A stretch of 34,930 bases of DNA, from contig PLZF01000059.1 in assembly GCA_003152015.1 (NCBI GenBank), positions 1-34,930 on the forward strand. The letters are read 5' to 3'. Every line of letters starts with the position of its first letter. Positions within the stretch are counted from its first letter, which is position 1. Of the stretch, positions 1 through 9,900 are shown piece after piece. The translations under genes and the position numbers were made by a program. The notes under the pieces are model-generated. The model made no database searches and was not told the origin of the DNA. It worked only from the letters and a program-made list of their open reading frames with translations. This DNA comes from Acidimicrobiaceae bacterium. GTDB taxonomy: Bacteria > Actinomycetota > Acidimicrobiia > Acidimicrobiales > RAAP-2.

Positions 1-3000
1 AGACCCGCATCATGATGCAGCCGGAAACCACCAATGGGGCGGTGGCGAATCCAAACTCCTCAGCGCCGAGGAGAGCCCCGACAACGACGTCCCTGCCGGT
101 TTTCATTTGCCCATCCACCTGCACCACTATGCGATCACGAAGACCGTTGGCCAACAGGGTCTGCTGGGTCTCAGCCAAGCCGAGCTCCCACGGGATCCCG
201 GCATGTTTCTGTGACGTGAGCGGAGTCGCTCCGGTGCCTCCGTCGTGGCCCGAGATCAACACCACATCGGAGTGCGCCTTGGCCACCCCGGCCGCCACCG
301 TACCCACGCCCACCTCGGCCACCAGTTTCACGTGGATGCGGGCCCGCGGATTTGCAGACTTCAGATCGTGAATGAGTTGGGCAATGTCCTCGATGGAGTA
401 GATGTCGTGGTGAGGAGGTGGAGAGATGAGCCCCACGCCCGGGGTCGAAAAACGGGTCTTGGCGATCCATGGGTAGACCTTGTGCCCGGGGAGTTGACCT
501 CCCTCCCCGGGTTTGGCTCCCTGGGCAATCTTGATCTGGATGTCATCAGCGTTGACCAGATACTCGGAGGTCACGCCGAATCGACCCGAGGCCACCTGCT
601 TGATGGCGCTTCGCCGTAGATCCCCATTGGCATCAGCGGTGAAGCGGTCGGCATCCTCTCCGCCTTCACCGGTATTGGACCTGCCGCCCAGTCGGTTCAT
701 GGCGATGGCCAGTGTCTCGTGAGCCTCGGCCGAAATCGATCCGTAGGACATGGCGCCGGTGGAGAATCGGGCCAGGATGGCCGAGATCGGCTCCACCTCC
801 TCGATGGGAATGGCTGTTCTCCCGCCTTCCCCGCCGGTCTTCAACCGAAGGAGCCCGCGCAGGGTGGCAAGCTCGGTCGACTGATCGTCGACCGCCTTGG
901 TGTACTCCTTGAAGACCTCGTACCGTTTCGAACGGGTGGCATGCTGCAGTTTGAACACGGTCTTCGGGTTGAAGAGATGGACTTCGCCCTCGCGGCGCCA
1001 CTGGTATTCCCCACCGCCCTCACGGTCCCGGTGAGCCAATTCGGTGGGTTGGGCCATATGCAGCATGCGGTGCCGGGCCGCCACTTCCTCCGCAATCACA
1101 TCGAGCCCCACCCCACCGATCCGGGACACCGTCCCGGTGAAGTACTCGTCGATGACATCGTGGGCCAGTCCCACCGCCTCGAACGCCTGTGCGCCCGTAT
1201 ACGACGCCACTGTCGAGATGCCCATTTTCGACATCACCTTGACGATTCCCTTTGACGCCGCCTTGATGTAGTTGCGTTGCGCCTGGCGGGGTGTGACCCC
1301 GGCCAACAAACCGGAGGCGATCATGTCGTCGATGGTCTCGAAGGCCAGGTACGGGTTGATGGCGGCGGCCCCGAATCCCTTCAGGAGGGCCATGTGATGG
1401 ACCTCACGGGCATCCCCGGACTCGACCACCAGGCCGACCTGGGTGCGGGTCTTCTTACGCACCAGGTGATGATGGACGGCAGACACCAGCAGAAGCGACG
1501 GGATGGAGGCGTACTGGGCGGTCGAATTGCGGTCGGACAGCACAATGATGTCGGCGCCCTCGGCGATCGCTGCGCTGACCTGGGACCGCACACCCTCAAT
1601 GGCGTCCTTGAGCCCTTCGCCACCTCGGGATACTTCGAAGAGGCCGTCCACGGCGAAGGCCCGGTATCCCGGGGTCTGACCGTCTTCGTTGATGTAGAGC
1701 AACTTGGCCAAGTCGTCGTTGTCGATGACCGGCATCGGCAACACAATCTGCCGGCACGAGGCCGCCGTCGGGTCGAGCAGGTTCGACTCCGGTCCGAGCG
1801 TGGACGCCAGCGACGTGACCAACTCTTCGCGGATGGCATCGAGCGGCGGATTGGTGACCTGAGCGAACAGTTGGGTGAAGTAGTCATACAACAGTCGGGG
1901 GAGCTCGGAGAGCACTGCGATGGCCGCGTCATGACCCATCGATCCGATGGGTTCGATACCCGCCTTCGCCATGGGGCCGATGATGAGGCGGAGTTCCTCG
2001 TTCGTGTATCCGAACTCGCGCTGGCGTCCGATGACCGAGGCATGCTGCGGAGTGAGCATGGTCTTGGGCGGTAGGTCGTCGAGATCAATTTGGCCGATCT
2101 CGAGCCAGTGGGCATACGGCTGTTCGGCCGAAAGCGACGACTTGATCTCTTCGTCATCGATGATCCTTCCGGCCGCGGTATCCACCAGGAACATCCGGCC
2201 CGGTTGGAGCCGACCCTTGCGGACCACCGTGGAGGACGGCACGTCGAGTACCCCGACCTCGCTGGCCAGTACCACCAGATCGTCATCGGTGACCCAGTAC
2301 CGAGCCGGTCGGAGACCGTTCCTGTCGAGCACGGCGCCAATCATCGTCCCATCGGTGAATGCCACCGAGGCCGGACCGTCCCACGGCTCCATCAACGAGG
2401 AGTGATACCTGTAAAAGGCCCGTCGGGCCGGATCCATGGTGCGATGGTTCTCCCATGCCTCGGGAATCATCATCAACACCGCGTGATGCAGCGGCCGCCC
2501 TCCAAGATGGAGTAGCTCGAGCACCTCGTCAAAGGAGGCCGAGTCGCTCGCCCCCGGGGTGAGGATCGGGAAGGCACGTTCGAGGCCGGGGATGAGATCG
2601 GTGGCACACAGCGCCTCCCGGGCCCGCATCCAATTGCGGTTCCCGGCCAGGGTGTTGATCTCGCCGTTGTGGGCCAGGTACCGGTAGGGATGGGCCAGCG
2701 CCCATGACGGGAATGTGTTGGTGGAGAAACGCGAGTGCACCAGCGCCAACCCACTCTCCACCCGTGGATCGGACAGGTCGGGGTAGAACTCAGCCAACTG
2801 GTGGGAGGTGAGCATCCCCTTGTAGGTGATGGTCCGAGCGGACAAGGACGCCAGGTAGCAGTCGGCAATTTGGTGCTCCGCCCGTTTGCGGAGCACGAAC
2901 GACACCCGATCGAGGGCCAGGGCCGGGTCGTCCCCACTCAATACTGTCGTGGGGCCTGCAGCCACAAATACCTGGTGCAACGAAGGCATGTCGCCCCGCG

Positions 3001-3490
3001 CCACCGAACCAAGGGTCTGATCGTTGAAGGGAACGTCGCGCCATCCCAGGACCACCAGGCCTTCTTCTTCGGCCAGTTGTTCGATGCCGGTGCGGGCCTT
3101 CGCCGCCTCCGAGGGGTCCCGAGACAAGAAGGCGATACCTGTCGCATATCGCCCGCCATCAGGGAGATCGAACTCGACCACTTCCCGATAGAATTGGTGT
3201 GGAATCTGGAGCAGGATGCCGGCTCCATCCCCGCTGTCTTCTTCGCTGCCGGTGGCGCCTCGGTGAGCGAGATGCTCCAGGGCAGTGATTGCCCGGCGTA
3301 CCAGGGCATGGGTGGGCCGACCATGGAGGTCGGCGACCAAGGCGATACCGCAGGCGTCATGCTCGAAGCGCGGATCGTAGAGACCGCTGGTCGGGACTCT
3401 GGGCGTTGCCGCTTGAGGGCGCGAGGCTCCCACAGGTGGAACCGCACTACTAGAAATGTGGTCGGCGAAATCGCCGGGCAAGGTCGTCAT
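1..3490 (-). CDS. gltB: Glutamate synthase large subunit, N-terminal 1163 residues (runs off left edge)
   Basis: Large (alpha) subunit of ferredoxin/NADPH-type glutamate synthase, which makes two glutamates from glutamine and 2-oxoglutarate in the cytoplasm. The ATG at 3488-3490 has a GGAG ribosome site at 3498-3501, 7 nt upstream. Residues 38-50 read [13 protein letters not shown]; Cys47 is the expected N-terminal nucleophile after removal of a 46-residue propeptide, which marks the class II glutamine amidotransferase domain. The FMN-binding synthase region includes [14 protein letters not shown] and, at the left edge, [11 protein letters not shown]. In the family that last motif sits just before the Cys cluster of the 3Fe-4S site, so roughly 350 C-terminal residues lie outside the window. 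The frame is open throughout. A gltD small subunit is not visible. A weak TACGAT box (complement of 3559-3564) could be its -10. Identification is firm; the promoter is a guess. Confidence 0.97.
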   Translation of the reverse strand, partial: MTTLPGDFADHISSSAVPPVGASRPQAATPRVPTSGLYDPRFEHDACGIALVADLHGRPTHALVRRAITALEHLAHRGATGSEEDSGDGAGILLQIPHQFYREVVEFDLPDGGRYATGIAFLSRDPSEAAKARTGIEQLAEEEGLVVLGWRDVPFNDQTLGSVARGDMPSLHQVFVAAGPTTVLSGDDPALALDRVSFVLRKRAEHQIADCYLASLSARTITYKGMLTSHQLAEFYPDLSDPRVESGLALVHSRFSTNTFPSWALAHPYRYLAHNGEINTLAGNRNWMRAREALCATDLIPGLERAFPILTPGASDSASFDEVLELLHLGGRPLHHAVLMMIPEAWENHRTMDPARRAFYRYHSSLMEPWDGPASVAFTDGTMIGAVLDRNGLRPARYWVTDDDLVVLASEVGVLDVPSSTVVRKGRLQPGRMFLVDTAAGRIIDDEEIKSSLSAEQPYAHWLEIGQIDLDDLPPKTMLTPQHASVIGRQREFGYTNEELRLIIGPMAKAGIEPIGSMGHDAAIAVLSELPRLLYDYFTQLFAQVTNPPLDAIREELVTSLASTLGPESNLLDPTAASCRQIVLPMPVIDNDDLAKLLYINEDGQTPGYRAFAVDGLFEVSRGGEGLKDAIEGVRSQVSAAIAEGADIIVLSDRNSTAQYASIPSLLLVSAVHHHLVRKKTRTQVGLVVESGDAREVHHMALLKGFGAAAINPYLAFETIDDMIASGLLAGVTPRQAQRNYIKAASKGIVKVMSKMGISTVASYTGAQAFEAVGLAHDVIDEYFTGTVSRIGGVGLDVIAEEVAARHRMLHMAQPTELAHRDREGGGEYQWRREGEVHLFNPKTVFKLQHATRSKRYEVFKEYTKAVDDQSTELATLRGLLRLKTGGEGGRTAIPIEEVEPISAILARFSTGAMSYGSISAEAHETLAIAMNRLGGRSNTGEGGEDADRFTADANGDLRRSAIKQVASGRFGVTSEYLVNADDIQIKIAQGAKPGEGGQLPGHKVYPWIAKTRFSTPGVGLISPPPHHDIYSIEDIAQLIHDLKSANPRARIHVKLVAEVGVGTVAAGVAKAHSDVVLISGHDGGTGATPLTSQKHAGIPWELGLAETQQTLLANGLRDRIVVQVDGQMKTGRDVVVGALLGAEEFGFATAPLVVSGCIMMRV

Positions 3491-3790
3491 CGGGTCGCTC
3501 CATGGAGGCGGTGAAATCTGTTCGCTCGGGACGACGCTGGCCCATATGCGGTCAAGACATCGTACACGGTGGGCGACCCAACCCGGCCAGATGGGCGATG
3601 TCGCACAAATGAACTGCTTCTCGACCTAACCACGACGGTGGCGCCGGGCATCGACATCCACGAGAGGGGCGGCCTTCCCCTGACGGCCGCCATCGCCGGC
3701 GTCACCGCGGTAGCGACTCCGGTTCGGTCAGCACCCGGGCACGAACCCGCACAGCGACCCCTGTGGTAACCCGCCCGATGAGGTGGTTGT
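3491..3790. other. Intergenic region upstream of gltB
   Basis: About 300 bases between the gltB start and the end of a small minus-strand gene. It holds the gltB ribosome site (3498-3501) and a possible minus-strand -10 box (3559-3564) without a convincing -35. I see no tRNA, riboswitch, strong hairpin or credible ORF; the short ORFs in both strands lack homology and ribosome sites. It is probably the gltB promoter region and the left boundary of the accessory block. Confidence 0.5.
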
Positions 3791-3973
3791 TCAGACGCTA
3801 CGCAGCCGCTTGGCGACGACGACGCCGAGGGCCACGAGAACTGCGAGGATCAACAGTTTCTTCATGTCGCGTGATACTAACCGGTCCTGCAGGACGCTTC
3901 CGGGCAGGCTCGGCTGGCTGCGGACGAGGTCGGCCAGGGTAGCCTCGGCAACTGCGGTCGCGTTGCTCGTCAC
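3791..3973 (-). CDS. Small tail-anchored membrane protein coupled to the flavoprotein gene
   Basis: A 60-residue protein that I do not recognise. The GTG start at 3971-3973 shares bases with the TGA stop of the upstream flavoprotein gene (GTGA overlap), and AAAGGAG lies 5 nt before it, inside the last codons of that gene. This is a strong sign of real, coupled translation. The N-terminal 35 residues are polar. The C-terminal stretch MKKLLILAVLVALGVVVAKR forms a single hydrophobic helix with basic flanks, ending at RLRSV, so the protein should be tail-anchored with its N-terminus inside the cell. A shorter 24-residue start at 3865 is possible but has no ribosome site. A role in tethering or assisting the neighbouring oxidoreductase is inference from coupling only. 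Confidence 0.6.
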   Translation of the reverse strand: MTSNATAVAEATLADLVRSQPSLPGSVLQDRLVSRDMKKLLILAVLVALGVVVAKRLRSV

Positions 3974-5556
3974 GTCGTCTCCTTTCGGGCTGTGTACTCG
4001 GGGGTCTCTTCGCACCCGGCCTCAAGCAGGCCGGTGCCGCTGCGAGGTCGCGTGATCGTCGTACGCGAGGGTGTCGTGCCGGCATGCCCGGCCGCAAGAC
4101 GGGACCGGTCGCGACCCGCGCCTTGGAGGAGGTAGGCCACGACGTCAGTTGCCCTGTAGCTAGCTGTCTCGACCGGCGCCGACGCCAGCCTCGGGAGGAA
4201 CGACAGATCCTGTCCGATGGTCACGAGCGGGGGTTCTACGGTTCCGTCGCGCCGGCGCTGGCCGAGCCCGATCGCCGCGATCAACCCGTTGCACACGCAA
4301 CAGCGCCCGACCGTGTCCTCCATCTTCCCGCCCTTGCGCACGTAGGCCGGCAGCGGCTCGGCGGGGCAGCGGTACCCGATCTCACCGCCGGGCTTGCGGT
4401 ACGGGACCCGCAGATAGTCGGCGTCGCAGATCCTTTGCCGCTGGGCGTACACCTCTGGCTCGGCGACGGTCCCCGGAAGGTCGGCCACCTTCAAGGGAAA
4501 GCCCGTGGGTGACGCCAAGGGATCAGTGCGGACGTGCAGGGTGCCGGAGAACGCGCGCTCGATGAGAGCCCGCTTCAACGAGGCGTGGAGACCCGACTCC
4601 TCGCACAGGGCGAACGCCGAGCCGACCTGGATGCCGGCCGCCCCGACCTCGCGGGCCTCCCGGAGCAACTCCGGGCTCGCGTAGGCGCCGGCAAGCCAGT
4701 AGGGCAGCCCGAGCACTGCCATCTTCTCCAGATCGGCCACGTCACGAGGCCCGTAGACCGGCTGTCGCTCCTCGTCCAAGGTAAGCGGACCCCGGGGCGG
4801 GGCGTTGTGGCCGCCTGCCACGGGCCCTTCGACCACGAACCCGTCCGGGCGCGTGCGGATGTCGCGGGCGAGGTAGGAGGCCAGCACGTGCGAGGCGACG
4901 ATGGCGAGAAACTTGGGGCGCCGCAGCTCCACGTTCGCACCGGAGATTGGCTCTGGGCGCACTGCAACCGCGAAGCGAGTCCCCCCGGCGCCATGCACGT
5001 CAACGGCGACCTCACCGGCGCGCCCGGCCGCCAGCGCGTCGAGGAGACCGGGGAGCTCGTCGGGGATGCCGGCACCTACCAGCACGACGTCGACGCCGGC
5101 GAGCATGGCGCCGTACGTCGCCGCCGGGGTGGCCATCTGGAGCTTCTCCAGGTAGTTGACCCCTACCAGGCCGTCGTGGCCCTCCTTGGCGAGGAACACC
5201 TCCACGAAGTTGGCCGCGATGACGAGATCGGTGGCCCGCCGACTCGGATGCAGCGACAGTCGCGGTACCGAGCGGAACGGCTCCTCGGGGCCGATGCCAC
5301 CTGCGACGAAGTAGCGCTCCACGATCTGCTCCGAGACGTCGGCGTACGGGAAGCTGGTGAGCGCCCGGCGGGTATGACCTCCCGGGTCGCCCAGCTGGAG
5401 GCGGCGGGCGATGAGGGTGTCCAGTGCCACTCCCGAGACCACCCCGAGCTGGCCTGCGATCGCGACTGCTCGTGCCAAGCCCCAACCCGAGACGCCGACG
5501 CCCATGCCGCCCTGGATTATCGCCGGCCAGTCACGCCCCGCCCGCGGACCCCTCAC
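3970..5556 (-). CDS. Nitronate monooxygenase / 2-nitropropane dioxygenase-like FMN protein
   Basis: A 528-residue cytoplasmic TIM-barrel flavoprotein of the nitronate monooxygenase family, whose members oxidise alkyl nitronates or carry out related FMN chemistry; the substrate here is unknown. The N-terminus carries the family IIQGGMGVGVSG motif (residues 13-23), EGPVAGGHNAPPRG is at 243-256, and GIQVGSAFALC around 308-318 fits the FMN phosphate loop. A Cys-rich segment (Cys397, Cys419, Cys420, Cys422) follows. Residues after about 480 form a low-complexity Thr/Arg/Gly tail that looks added to the family core; its last codons hold the ribosome site of the next gene. The start is GTG at 5556 with GAGG 7 nt upstream. 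A palindromic site with a TATAGT box about 110 nt upstream suggests repressor control. It is the long member of the family, common in actinobacteria. Confidence 0.85.
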   Translation of the reverse strand: MRGPRAGRDWPAIIQGGMGVGVSGWGLARAVAIAGQLGVVSGVALDTLIARRLQLGDPGGHTRRALTSFPYADVSEQIVERYFVAGGIGPEEPFRSVPRLSLHPSRRATDLVIAANFVEVFLAKEGHDGLVGVNYLEKLQMATPAATYGAMLAGVDVVLVGAGIPDELPGLLDALAAGRAGEVAVDVHGAGGTRFAVAVRPEPISGANVELRRPKFLAIVASHVLASYLARDIRTRPDGFVVEGPVAGGHNAPPRGPLTLDEERQPVYGPRDVADLEKMAVLGLPYWLAGAYASPELLREAREVGAAGIQVGSAFALCEESGLHASLKRALIERAFSGTLHVRTDPLASPTGFPLKVADLPGTVAEPEVYAQRQRICDADYLRVPYRKPGGEIGYRCPAEPLPAYVRKGGKMEDTVGRCCVCNGLIAAIGLGQRRRDGTVEPPLVTIGQDLSFLPRLASAPVETASYRATDVVAYLLQGAGRDRSRLAAGHAGTTPSRTTITRPRSGTGLLEAGCEETPEYTARKETT

Positions 5557-5656
5557 CGTCGATCCTCGGTCGGAGTTCCATGCACTTTGTGCCCACCTCG
5601 GAGCTTGAAGTGGCCGTCACTGACTTGCATGCCCGAAGCAGGTCGATCCACATGCG

Positions 5657-5689
5657 AGAGACTAGTCGTCTCTACCACTATACGTAGAG
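5657..5689 (-). promoter_or_regulatory. Overlapping palindromes over a likely promoter of the flavoprotein gene
   Basis: AGAGAC (5657-5662) pairs with GTCTCT (5668-5673) across a 5-nt spacer, and the inner GACTAGTC (5660-5667) is itself a perfect palindrome. A second pair, CTCTAC (5670-5675) and GTAGAG (5684-5689), overlaps it. Read on the minus strand, TATAGT (complement of 5677-5682) is a good -10 box, and the first palindrome falls where transcription would start. This geometry fits an operator for a TetR- or GntR-type repressor. No regulator gene is adjacent and no good -35 is seen, so the assignment is inference. Confidence 0.45.
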
Positions 5690-5838
5690 GGCAGGCCTTT
5701 ACGTCGATGCTTTCAACGAGAGTGACACAGAGCGTGGACCGCCTCCACCATTGCCCAACGTACGAGGCGCGAATCCAGCTTCGCAATCGGTCCCCAATGC
5801 CCGGTGCGCCGCTGTATCGGACTCATGGTGCCGGGGCC

Positions 5839-6450
5839 GTGAGCCCTGCCCGGCTCCTCCTGCTCGACGAGCCCATGGCTGCCCTGGACCTGGGCACCCG
5901 CGGATCGGTCCGCCACCATCTGCGGCGCCACCTCGCCGAGTTCACCGGGTCGTGCGTGCTGGTGACCCACGATCCCCTCGACGCCGCCGCCATCGCCGAT
6001 CGGCTCGTCATCATCGAGGCCGGGAGGCTGGCCCAACAAGGGACCCTGAAGGAGGTCACGACCCGCTCCCGCACCACGTACATCGCTGTTCTGATGGGCC
6101 TCAACCTGCTCAGCGCCCGCGCACGTGGGACGACCCTCACCCTGGCCAACGGCGCCACCCTGGAAGCGGCCAGTCCGACGACCGGCGAGGTCTTCGTGGT
6201 CATCGCACCCCAGAGCATCGCCTTGTACCCGGGGCGACCCGCGGGGAGCCCTCGGAACACGTGGCCTACTCGGGTGAGCGAAATCCACCTCATGGGCGAT
6301 CGGGTATGGGTGCTTGTCGACGAACCGGTCCCCGTGACCGCCGAGATCACCGCCGTCTCGCTGGCGGAGCTCGGTCTGACCGAAGGGTCACCGGTGTGGG
6401 CCTCGGTGAAAGCCACGCAGATCGACACGTATCCCGCGCACGACGGATAG
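5839..6450 (+). pseudogene. modC: 3' remnant of molybdate ABC transporter ATPase (ModC), with TOBE domain
   Basis: The readable protein begins at SPARLLLLDEPMAALD, the Walker B/D-loop segment, then has the H-loop LVTHDP, and continues through a TOBE domain of the molybdate-ATPase type (ending VKATQIDTYPA). About 203 residues remain. The entire N-terminal half is missing, including Walker A, Q-loop and LSGGQ signature, and I find no trace of it upstream in any frame. Without Walker A it cannot bind ATP normally. A GTG at 5839 is in frame but has no ribosome site. The frame stays open far upstream, but that part is antisense to the flavoprotein gene. No modA or modB is present. The gene keeps its own hairpin terminator directly after the stop. 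ModC is preferred over other importer ATPases because of the TOBE sequence. Confidence 0.82.
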
Positions 6451-6470
6451 CCACCGCCAGAGGGCGGTGG
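6451..6470 (+). terminator. Hairpin terminator after the modC remnant
   Basis: Perfect 8-bp stem CCACCGCC (6451-6458) and GGCGGTGG (6463-6470) with loop AGAG, starting at the base after the modC stop codon. The following bases are only weakly T-rich (AACTTTCGGGGATATTTT), which is usual for high-GC actinobacteria. It could also act on the convergent trpB2 transcript. Confidence 0.7.
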
Positions 6471-6797
6471 AACTTTCGGGGATATTTTCGGGGTATCTCA
6501 TCTACCGGGTCCCGATCGGCCCCCGTCCGCTCGAATGCCTGCCCTGACCGGTCACAACGCGCCGAGCAGGAAAGACGTACCCCTGTACCAGACAGCACGG
6601 CTCTCAAGGCCCCGACAAGCTGACCCGACCAACACGGGGCAGGGCTGGTTTTCGCAGGCGAGGCCGGCCCGTTGGCTGGCCGCGGGCACGGCGTGCCCAG
6701 GTGCGTCGGCGACTACGTCAGCAATGGCGGCGATCCTCCTGACCGGCGGCGACACCGGCGGGACGCGGAGGCAGCGCGTCGTACTGATGGGTCGCCG
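6471..6797. other. Non-coding stretch between modC remnant and trpB2
   Basis: About 330 bases between two convergent genes. There is a short direct repeat, TTTCGGGG, at about 6474 and 6486. I found no ORF with a ribosome site, no tRNA and no recognisable mobile-element end. Given the decayed genes around it, this may be eroded coding sequence. Confidence 0.4.
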
Positions 6798-8045
6798 TCA
6801 CTCGATCAGCCTGCCGTGGAAGTAGTCATCGTATGCGCTGAGATCGAGCAGCCCGTGGCCGGAATAGCCGAAGAGGATCACCCGCTCCACCCCCTCCTCC
6901 TTCGCCCGCAGGGCTTCGTCGATGGTCGCCCGGATCGCGTGGCTCGTCTCCGGGGCCGGGATCGTGCCCTGGGTGCGGGCGAACTGGACCGCGGCGTCGA
7001 ACACCTTGCCCTGGGGATAGGCGACGGCACGCATGCGGCCTGCCTTCACGAGGTTGGAGATGATCGGGGAGACGCCGTGGTAACGGAGGCCCCCGGCGTG
7101 GATGCTCGGCGGGATGAAGTCGTGACCGAGGGTATACATGGCAAGGAGCGGGGTCAGGCCTGCCGTGTCGCCGAAGTCGTACTCGAACCGGCCCTCTGTG
7201 AGCGTTGGGCACGACGACGGCTCGACTGCGAGGAGTTCGACGTCAGCGTCGGGCACGAAGGGGAACGCGAGGCCCCCGAGGTTCGAGCCTCCACCACAGC
7301 ACGCGATGACGATGTCGGGACGTTCCTCCCCAGCCAGTGCTAGTTGCTCCTTTGCCTCGAGGCCGATCACAGTCTGGTGCAGCAGCACGTGATTGAGCAC
7401 AGACCCGAGCGAATAGTGGGAGTCATCCCGGGAGACGGCATCCCGGACGGCGTCACTGATGGCGGACCCGAGCGAGCCAGGTTGGTCCGGATCATCCACC
7501 GGAGAGGGTTCAACGCTGCCGCCCCAGGTCTCCATCATCACCCGGCGGTAGGGCTTTTGCTGGTAAGAGGCACGGACCATGTAGACCTTGCACTCGAGCC
7601 CGAAGAGCGCGCTCGCGAACGAGAGCGCGCTCCCCCACTGTCCGGCACCTGTCTCGGTGGTGAGGCGCCCGATCCCTTCCGCCTTGTTGTAGAACGCCTG
7701 TGGCACCGCGGTGTTGGGCTTGTGAGAGCCCGCCGGGGAGACCGACTCGTCCTTGTAGTAGATCCGGGCGGGCGTGTCGAGCGCCTCCTCGAGCCGGCGC
7801 GCCCGCACGAGCGGCGTTGGGCGCCAGAGCCGGAGGATATCCATCACCTCACCCGGGATGTCGATCCAGGGCTCTGCCGACATCTCCTGGCCGATGAGCG
7901 CCATCGGGAACAGCGGCGTGAGGTCGTCCGGCCCGATCGGCTCGCGCGTCCCCGGGTGGAGGGGCGGCTGCAGCGGCTCGGGAAGGTGTGGCGCGACGTT
8001 GAACCACGCCTGCGGCACTCGGTCAGATGTGAGGTTCCACCTCAT
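6798..8045 (-). CDS. trpB2: Tryptophan synthase beta chain, TrpB2 type
   Basis: A 415-residue PLP enzyme of the TrpB2 branch, which condenses indole (or a related acceptor) with serine. The PLP lysine is Lys109 in GSHKPNTA, the catalytic glutamate is Glu131 in TETGAGQWG, and the phosphate-binding loop is GGGSN at 251-255. The long N-terminal region before PTPLVRA (76-82) is typical of TrpB2 rather than TrpB1. The ATG at 8045 has AAAGGAG 7 nt upstream. It lies 48 nt downstream of the aminotransferase gene on the same strand, so the two are probably co-transcribed. No trpA or other trp gene is near. This fits the view of TrpB2 as a stand-alone indole-salvage enzyme, or as serving a pathway other than standard tryptophan synthesis. 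All catalytic motifs are intact, in contrast to the broken genes around it. Confidence 0.92.
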   Translation of the reverse strand: MRWNLTSDRVPQAWFNVAPHLPEPLQPPLHPGTREPIGPDDLTPLFPMALIGQEMSAEPWIDIPGEVMDILRLWRPTPLVRARRLEEALDTPARIYYKDESVSPAGSHKPNTAVPQAFYNKAEGIGRLTTETGAGQWGSALSFASALFGLECKVYMVRASYQQKPYRRVMMETWGGSVEPSPVDDPDQPGSLGSAISDAVRDAVSRDDSHYSLGSVLNHVLLHQTVIGLEAKEQLALAGEERPDIVIACCGGGSNLGGLAFPFVPDADVELLAVEPSSCPTLTEGRFEYDFGDTAGLTPLLAMYTLGHDFIPPSIHAGGLRYHGVSPIISNLVKAGRMRAVAYPQGKVFDAAVQFARTQGTIPAPETSHAIRATIDEALRAKEEGVERVILFGYSGHGLLDLSAYDDYFHGRLIE

Positions 8046-8093
8046 GGTCGTGCTCCTTTGATATCTTCGATGGGACGGGACTGCTGGCGGTGG

Positions 8094-9239
8094 TCAACTA
8101 CTGATCAACGGACTGCTCGAACACGGGTCAGCTCGGCTGGCCGACCCCCCTGCCGCCGAGCGCGTCGGCGGCAGATCAACAGGAGAGCCCAGGGCATCGA
8201 GCAGCCGGGCGTTCTCTTTCTCGGTGCCAATGGTGACCCGCAACCCGCCCGGTAACTGGCGGACGAGGACCTTGCTCTCGGCACAGAGGCACGCTGCTGC
8301 GGTCGCTTGAGCCTCTCCCGCGGCGATCCAAAGGAAGTTGGCCTGCGATGAAGGGATCTCCCATCCTAGCCCGGTGAGCTGAGTCGCGACCCTATCGCGC
8401 TCCGCTTGTACCATCGCCACCCGGGCGGCCAGCTCGGGACCGGCGTCGATGGAGGCGACTGCTGCAGCCAGGGCGATGCTTCCGACGCCGAAGGGGATTC
8501 TCACCAGACGAAGCAGCGAGGCCACCTCAACATCGGTGACGCCATAGCCCACCCTCAGCCCGGCCAGGCCGTAGGCCTTGGAGAACGTTCTCAGCACGAG
8601 GAGGTTCTCGTGTACCCCAAGCAGCTCCAGCGCGGAGCCAAACTCCGGAGGATCCGCGAACTCTGCGTAGGCCTCATCGACCACGACAAGGCACCACGAC
8701 GGAATGGTGTCGAGCAGGAAGGCCAACTCGGCCCGCGTAAGGGCGGTGCCCGTCGGATTATTCGGATTGCAGACGAAGACCACCCGGGTTTGCTCCGTGA
8801 CCGCTTCTGCCATGGCGGCTACGTCGTGACGCGCTCCGGTCAGGGGAACCCGACGCGCTCGGGCGCCAGCCAGCGCCGTGATGGTGGCGTACTCGGGGAA
8901 GGTCGGCCAGGCCTGGACTACCTCGCTGCCCGGCTCGGCGGCAATGGTCACAGCCTGGCGGCACACCTCGATGGAGCCGCACCCTAGAACGACCTGGTCT
9001 ACGTGCACACCGTGCATATCGGCGAGGCGTGTACGCAGGAGCAACCCGTCAATGTCTGGGTAACGATTCACTCCTGCTGCTGCCCGGGCCATGGCCGCTC
9101 GGACCGATGGCAGCGGTGGAAACGGGGACTCGTTGGAGGCCAGCTGCGCGAGATCCTGGTTGGTGACGTCGGCAACCGAACCCTGGCGGCCGGCGACATA
9201 GGCCGGAACCGCCTCCATTGCTGTCCGGACGCGGATCAT
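8094..9239 (-). CDS. Histidinol-phosphate / aromatic aminotransferase (HisC-like)
   Basis: A 381-residue class I/II PLP aminotransferase of the HisC family. Visible motifs are ASNESP at 34-39, YP at 60-61, NPNNPTGT at 158-165, DEAY at 188-191 and the PLP lysine Lys221 in TFSKAYGLAGLR. HisC-like proteins outside his operons often act on aromatic amino acids, and the partner trpB2 48 nt downstream favours an aromatic substrate. That part is inference. The ATG at 9239 follows a strong AGGAGG ribosome site. The last 25 residues are a Ser/Ala/Pro-rich tail beyond the usual domain end. The gene starts 34 nt after the stop of an E2 acyltransferase remnant and could once have been its co-transcribed neighbour. 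Histidinol-phosphate activity cannot be excluded. Confidence 0.85.
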   Translation of the reverse strand: MIRVRTAMEAVPAYVAGRQGSVADVTNQDLAQLASNESPFPPLPSVRAAMARAAAGVNRYPDIDGLLLRTRLADMHGVHVDQVVLGCGSIEVCRQAVTIAAEPGSEVVQAWPTFPEYATITALAGARARRVPLTGARHDVAAMAEAVTEQTRVVFVCNPNNPTGTALTRAELAFLLDTIPSWCLVVVDEAYAEFADPPEFGSALELLGVHENLLVLRTFSKAYGLAGLRVGYGVTDVEVASLLRLVRIPFGVGSIALAAAVASIDAGPELAARVAMVQAERDRVATQLTGLGWEIPSSQANFLWIAAGEAQATAAACLCAESKVLVRQLPGGLRVTIGTEKENARLLDALGSPVDLPPTRSAAGGSASRADPCSSSPLISS

Positions 9240-9273
9240 GGCCTGCTTCCTCCTCAGGTCTCCGGCTCGCTGA

Positions 9274-9900
9274 TCACGACCATTCCCCCCACGACTCGAG
9301 CTGGGTGATGACCTCCTGGAGAAAGGCTGCTGCGATCATGCCGTCAAGGTAGCGGTGGTCGAAGGTGATCGACAGGTTGCCCATCGGGCGGACCACCACT
9401 GCGCCCTCGCGCACCACCGGGCGTTCGGCGATGCGGTAGAGCCCGAGAATCACCACTTCGGGCAGGTTGAGCAGCGGCGTTGACCATTGGCCGGCCATCC
9501 GCCCGGCGCTGGTGACGGTGAAGGTCGATCCGGCCAGCTCATCGGGCCGCAAGTGGCCGGTGCGGGCTCGCCCGCTCACGTCATTGATGGCTGCCCCCAA
9601 CTGAGCCACTCCCAGGGACTCGGCGTGGCGGACCACCGGCACCACCAACCCGGTATCGGTCTGGGTGGCGATCCCCAGGTGCACCGAGTCCTGGGGAACC
9701 GGACGCCCCTCCGGGGCCAGCATGTTGCATCGGGGATGCTTCAACAGCGACCGGCTCACCACGAAAGCCAGCACGGTCAACGGCGAGACTCCTGAAGCTT
9801 GCACCGCCCCGAAGTCGGCCTCATCGACGTTGGTCACGGTCGGCACTGCCGCCGCCCGAGTCAGCCGAGAGGCGATCACCGAGCGGTGAGGTTGCCGTGT
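9274..9900 (-). pseudogene. Catalytic-domain remnant of 2-oxoacid dehydrogenase E2 (dihydrolipoamide acyltransferase)
   Basis: Homology to the E2 catalytic domain runs from about residue PHRSVIASRLTRAAAVPTVT to the C-terminus, including the late DHRYLDG motif with the catalytic His. About 205 residues are recognisable. The lipoyl and peripheral-subunit-binding domains that normally precede it are absent, and no E1 or E3 gene is present. The frame can be opened a further 16 codons upstream to 9948, but those codons show no homology and overlap a moaC remnant on the other strand. The gene therefore looks cut at about 9890-9900 by a rearrangement. A free-standing catalytic domain is conceivable, but without a lipoyl domain it could not act in a normal complex. 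Confidence 0.8.

Noticed and set aside
1277-3514. Several long plus-strand ORFs opposite gltB
   Set aside because: All are antisense shadows of the gltB frame, which is continuous and clearly homologous throughout.
4534-5835. Upstream part of a 638-codon plus-strand open frame ending in the modC remnant
   Set aside because: It is antisense to the well-supported flavoprotein gene and shows no homology. Only the part after about 5839 is real ModC sequence; high GC keeps the antisense frame open.
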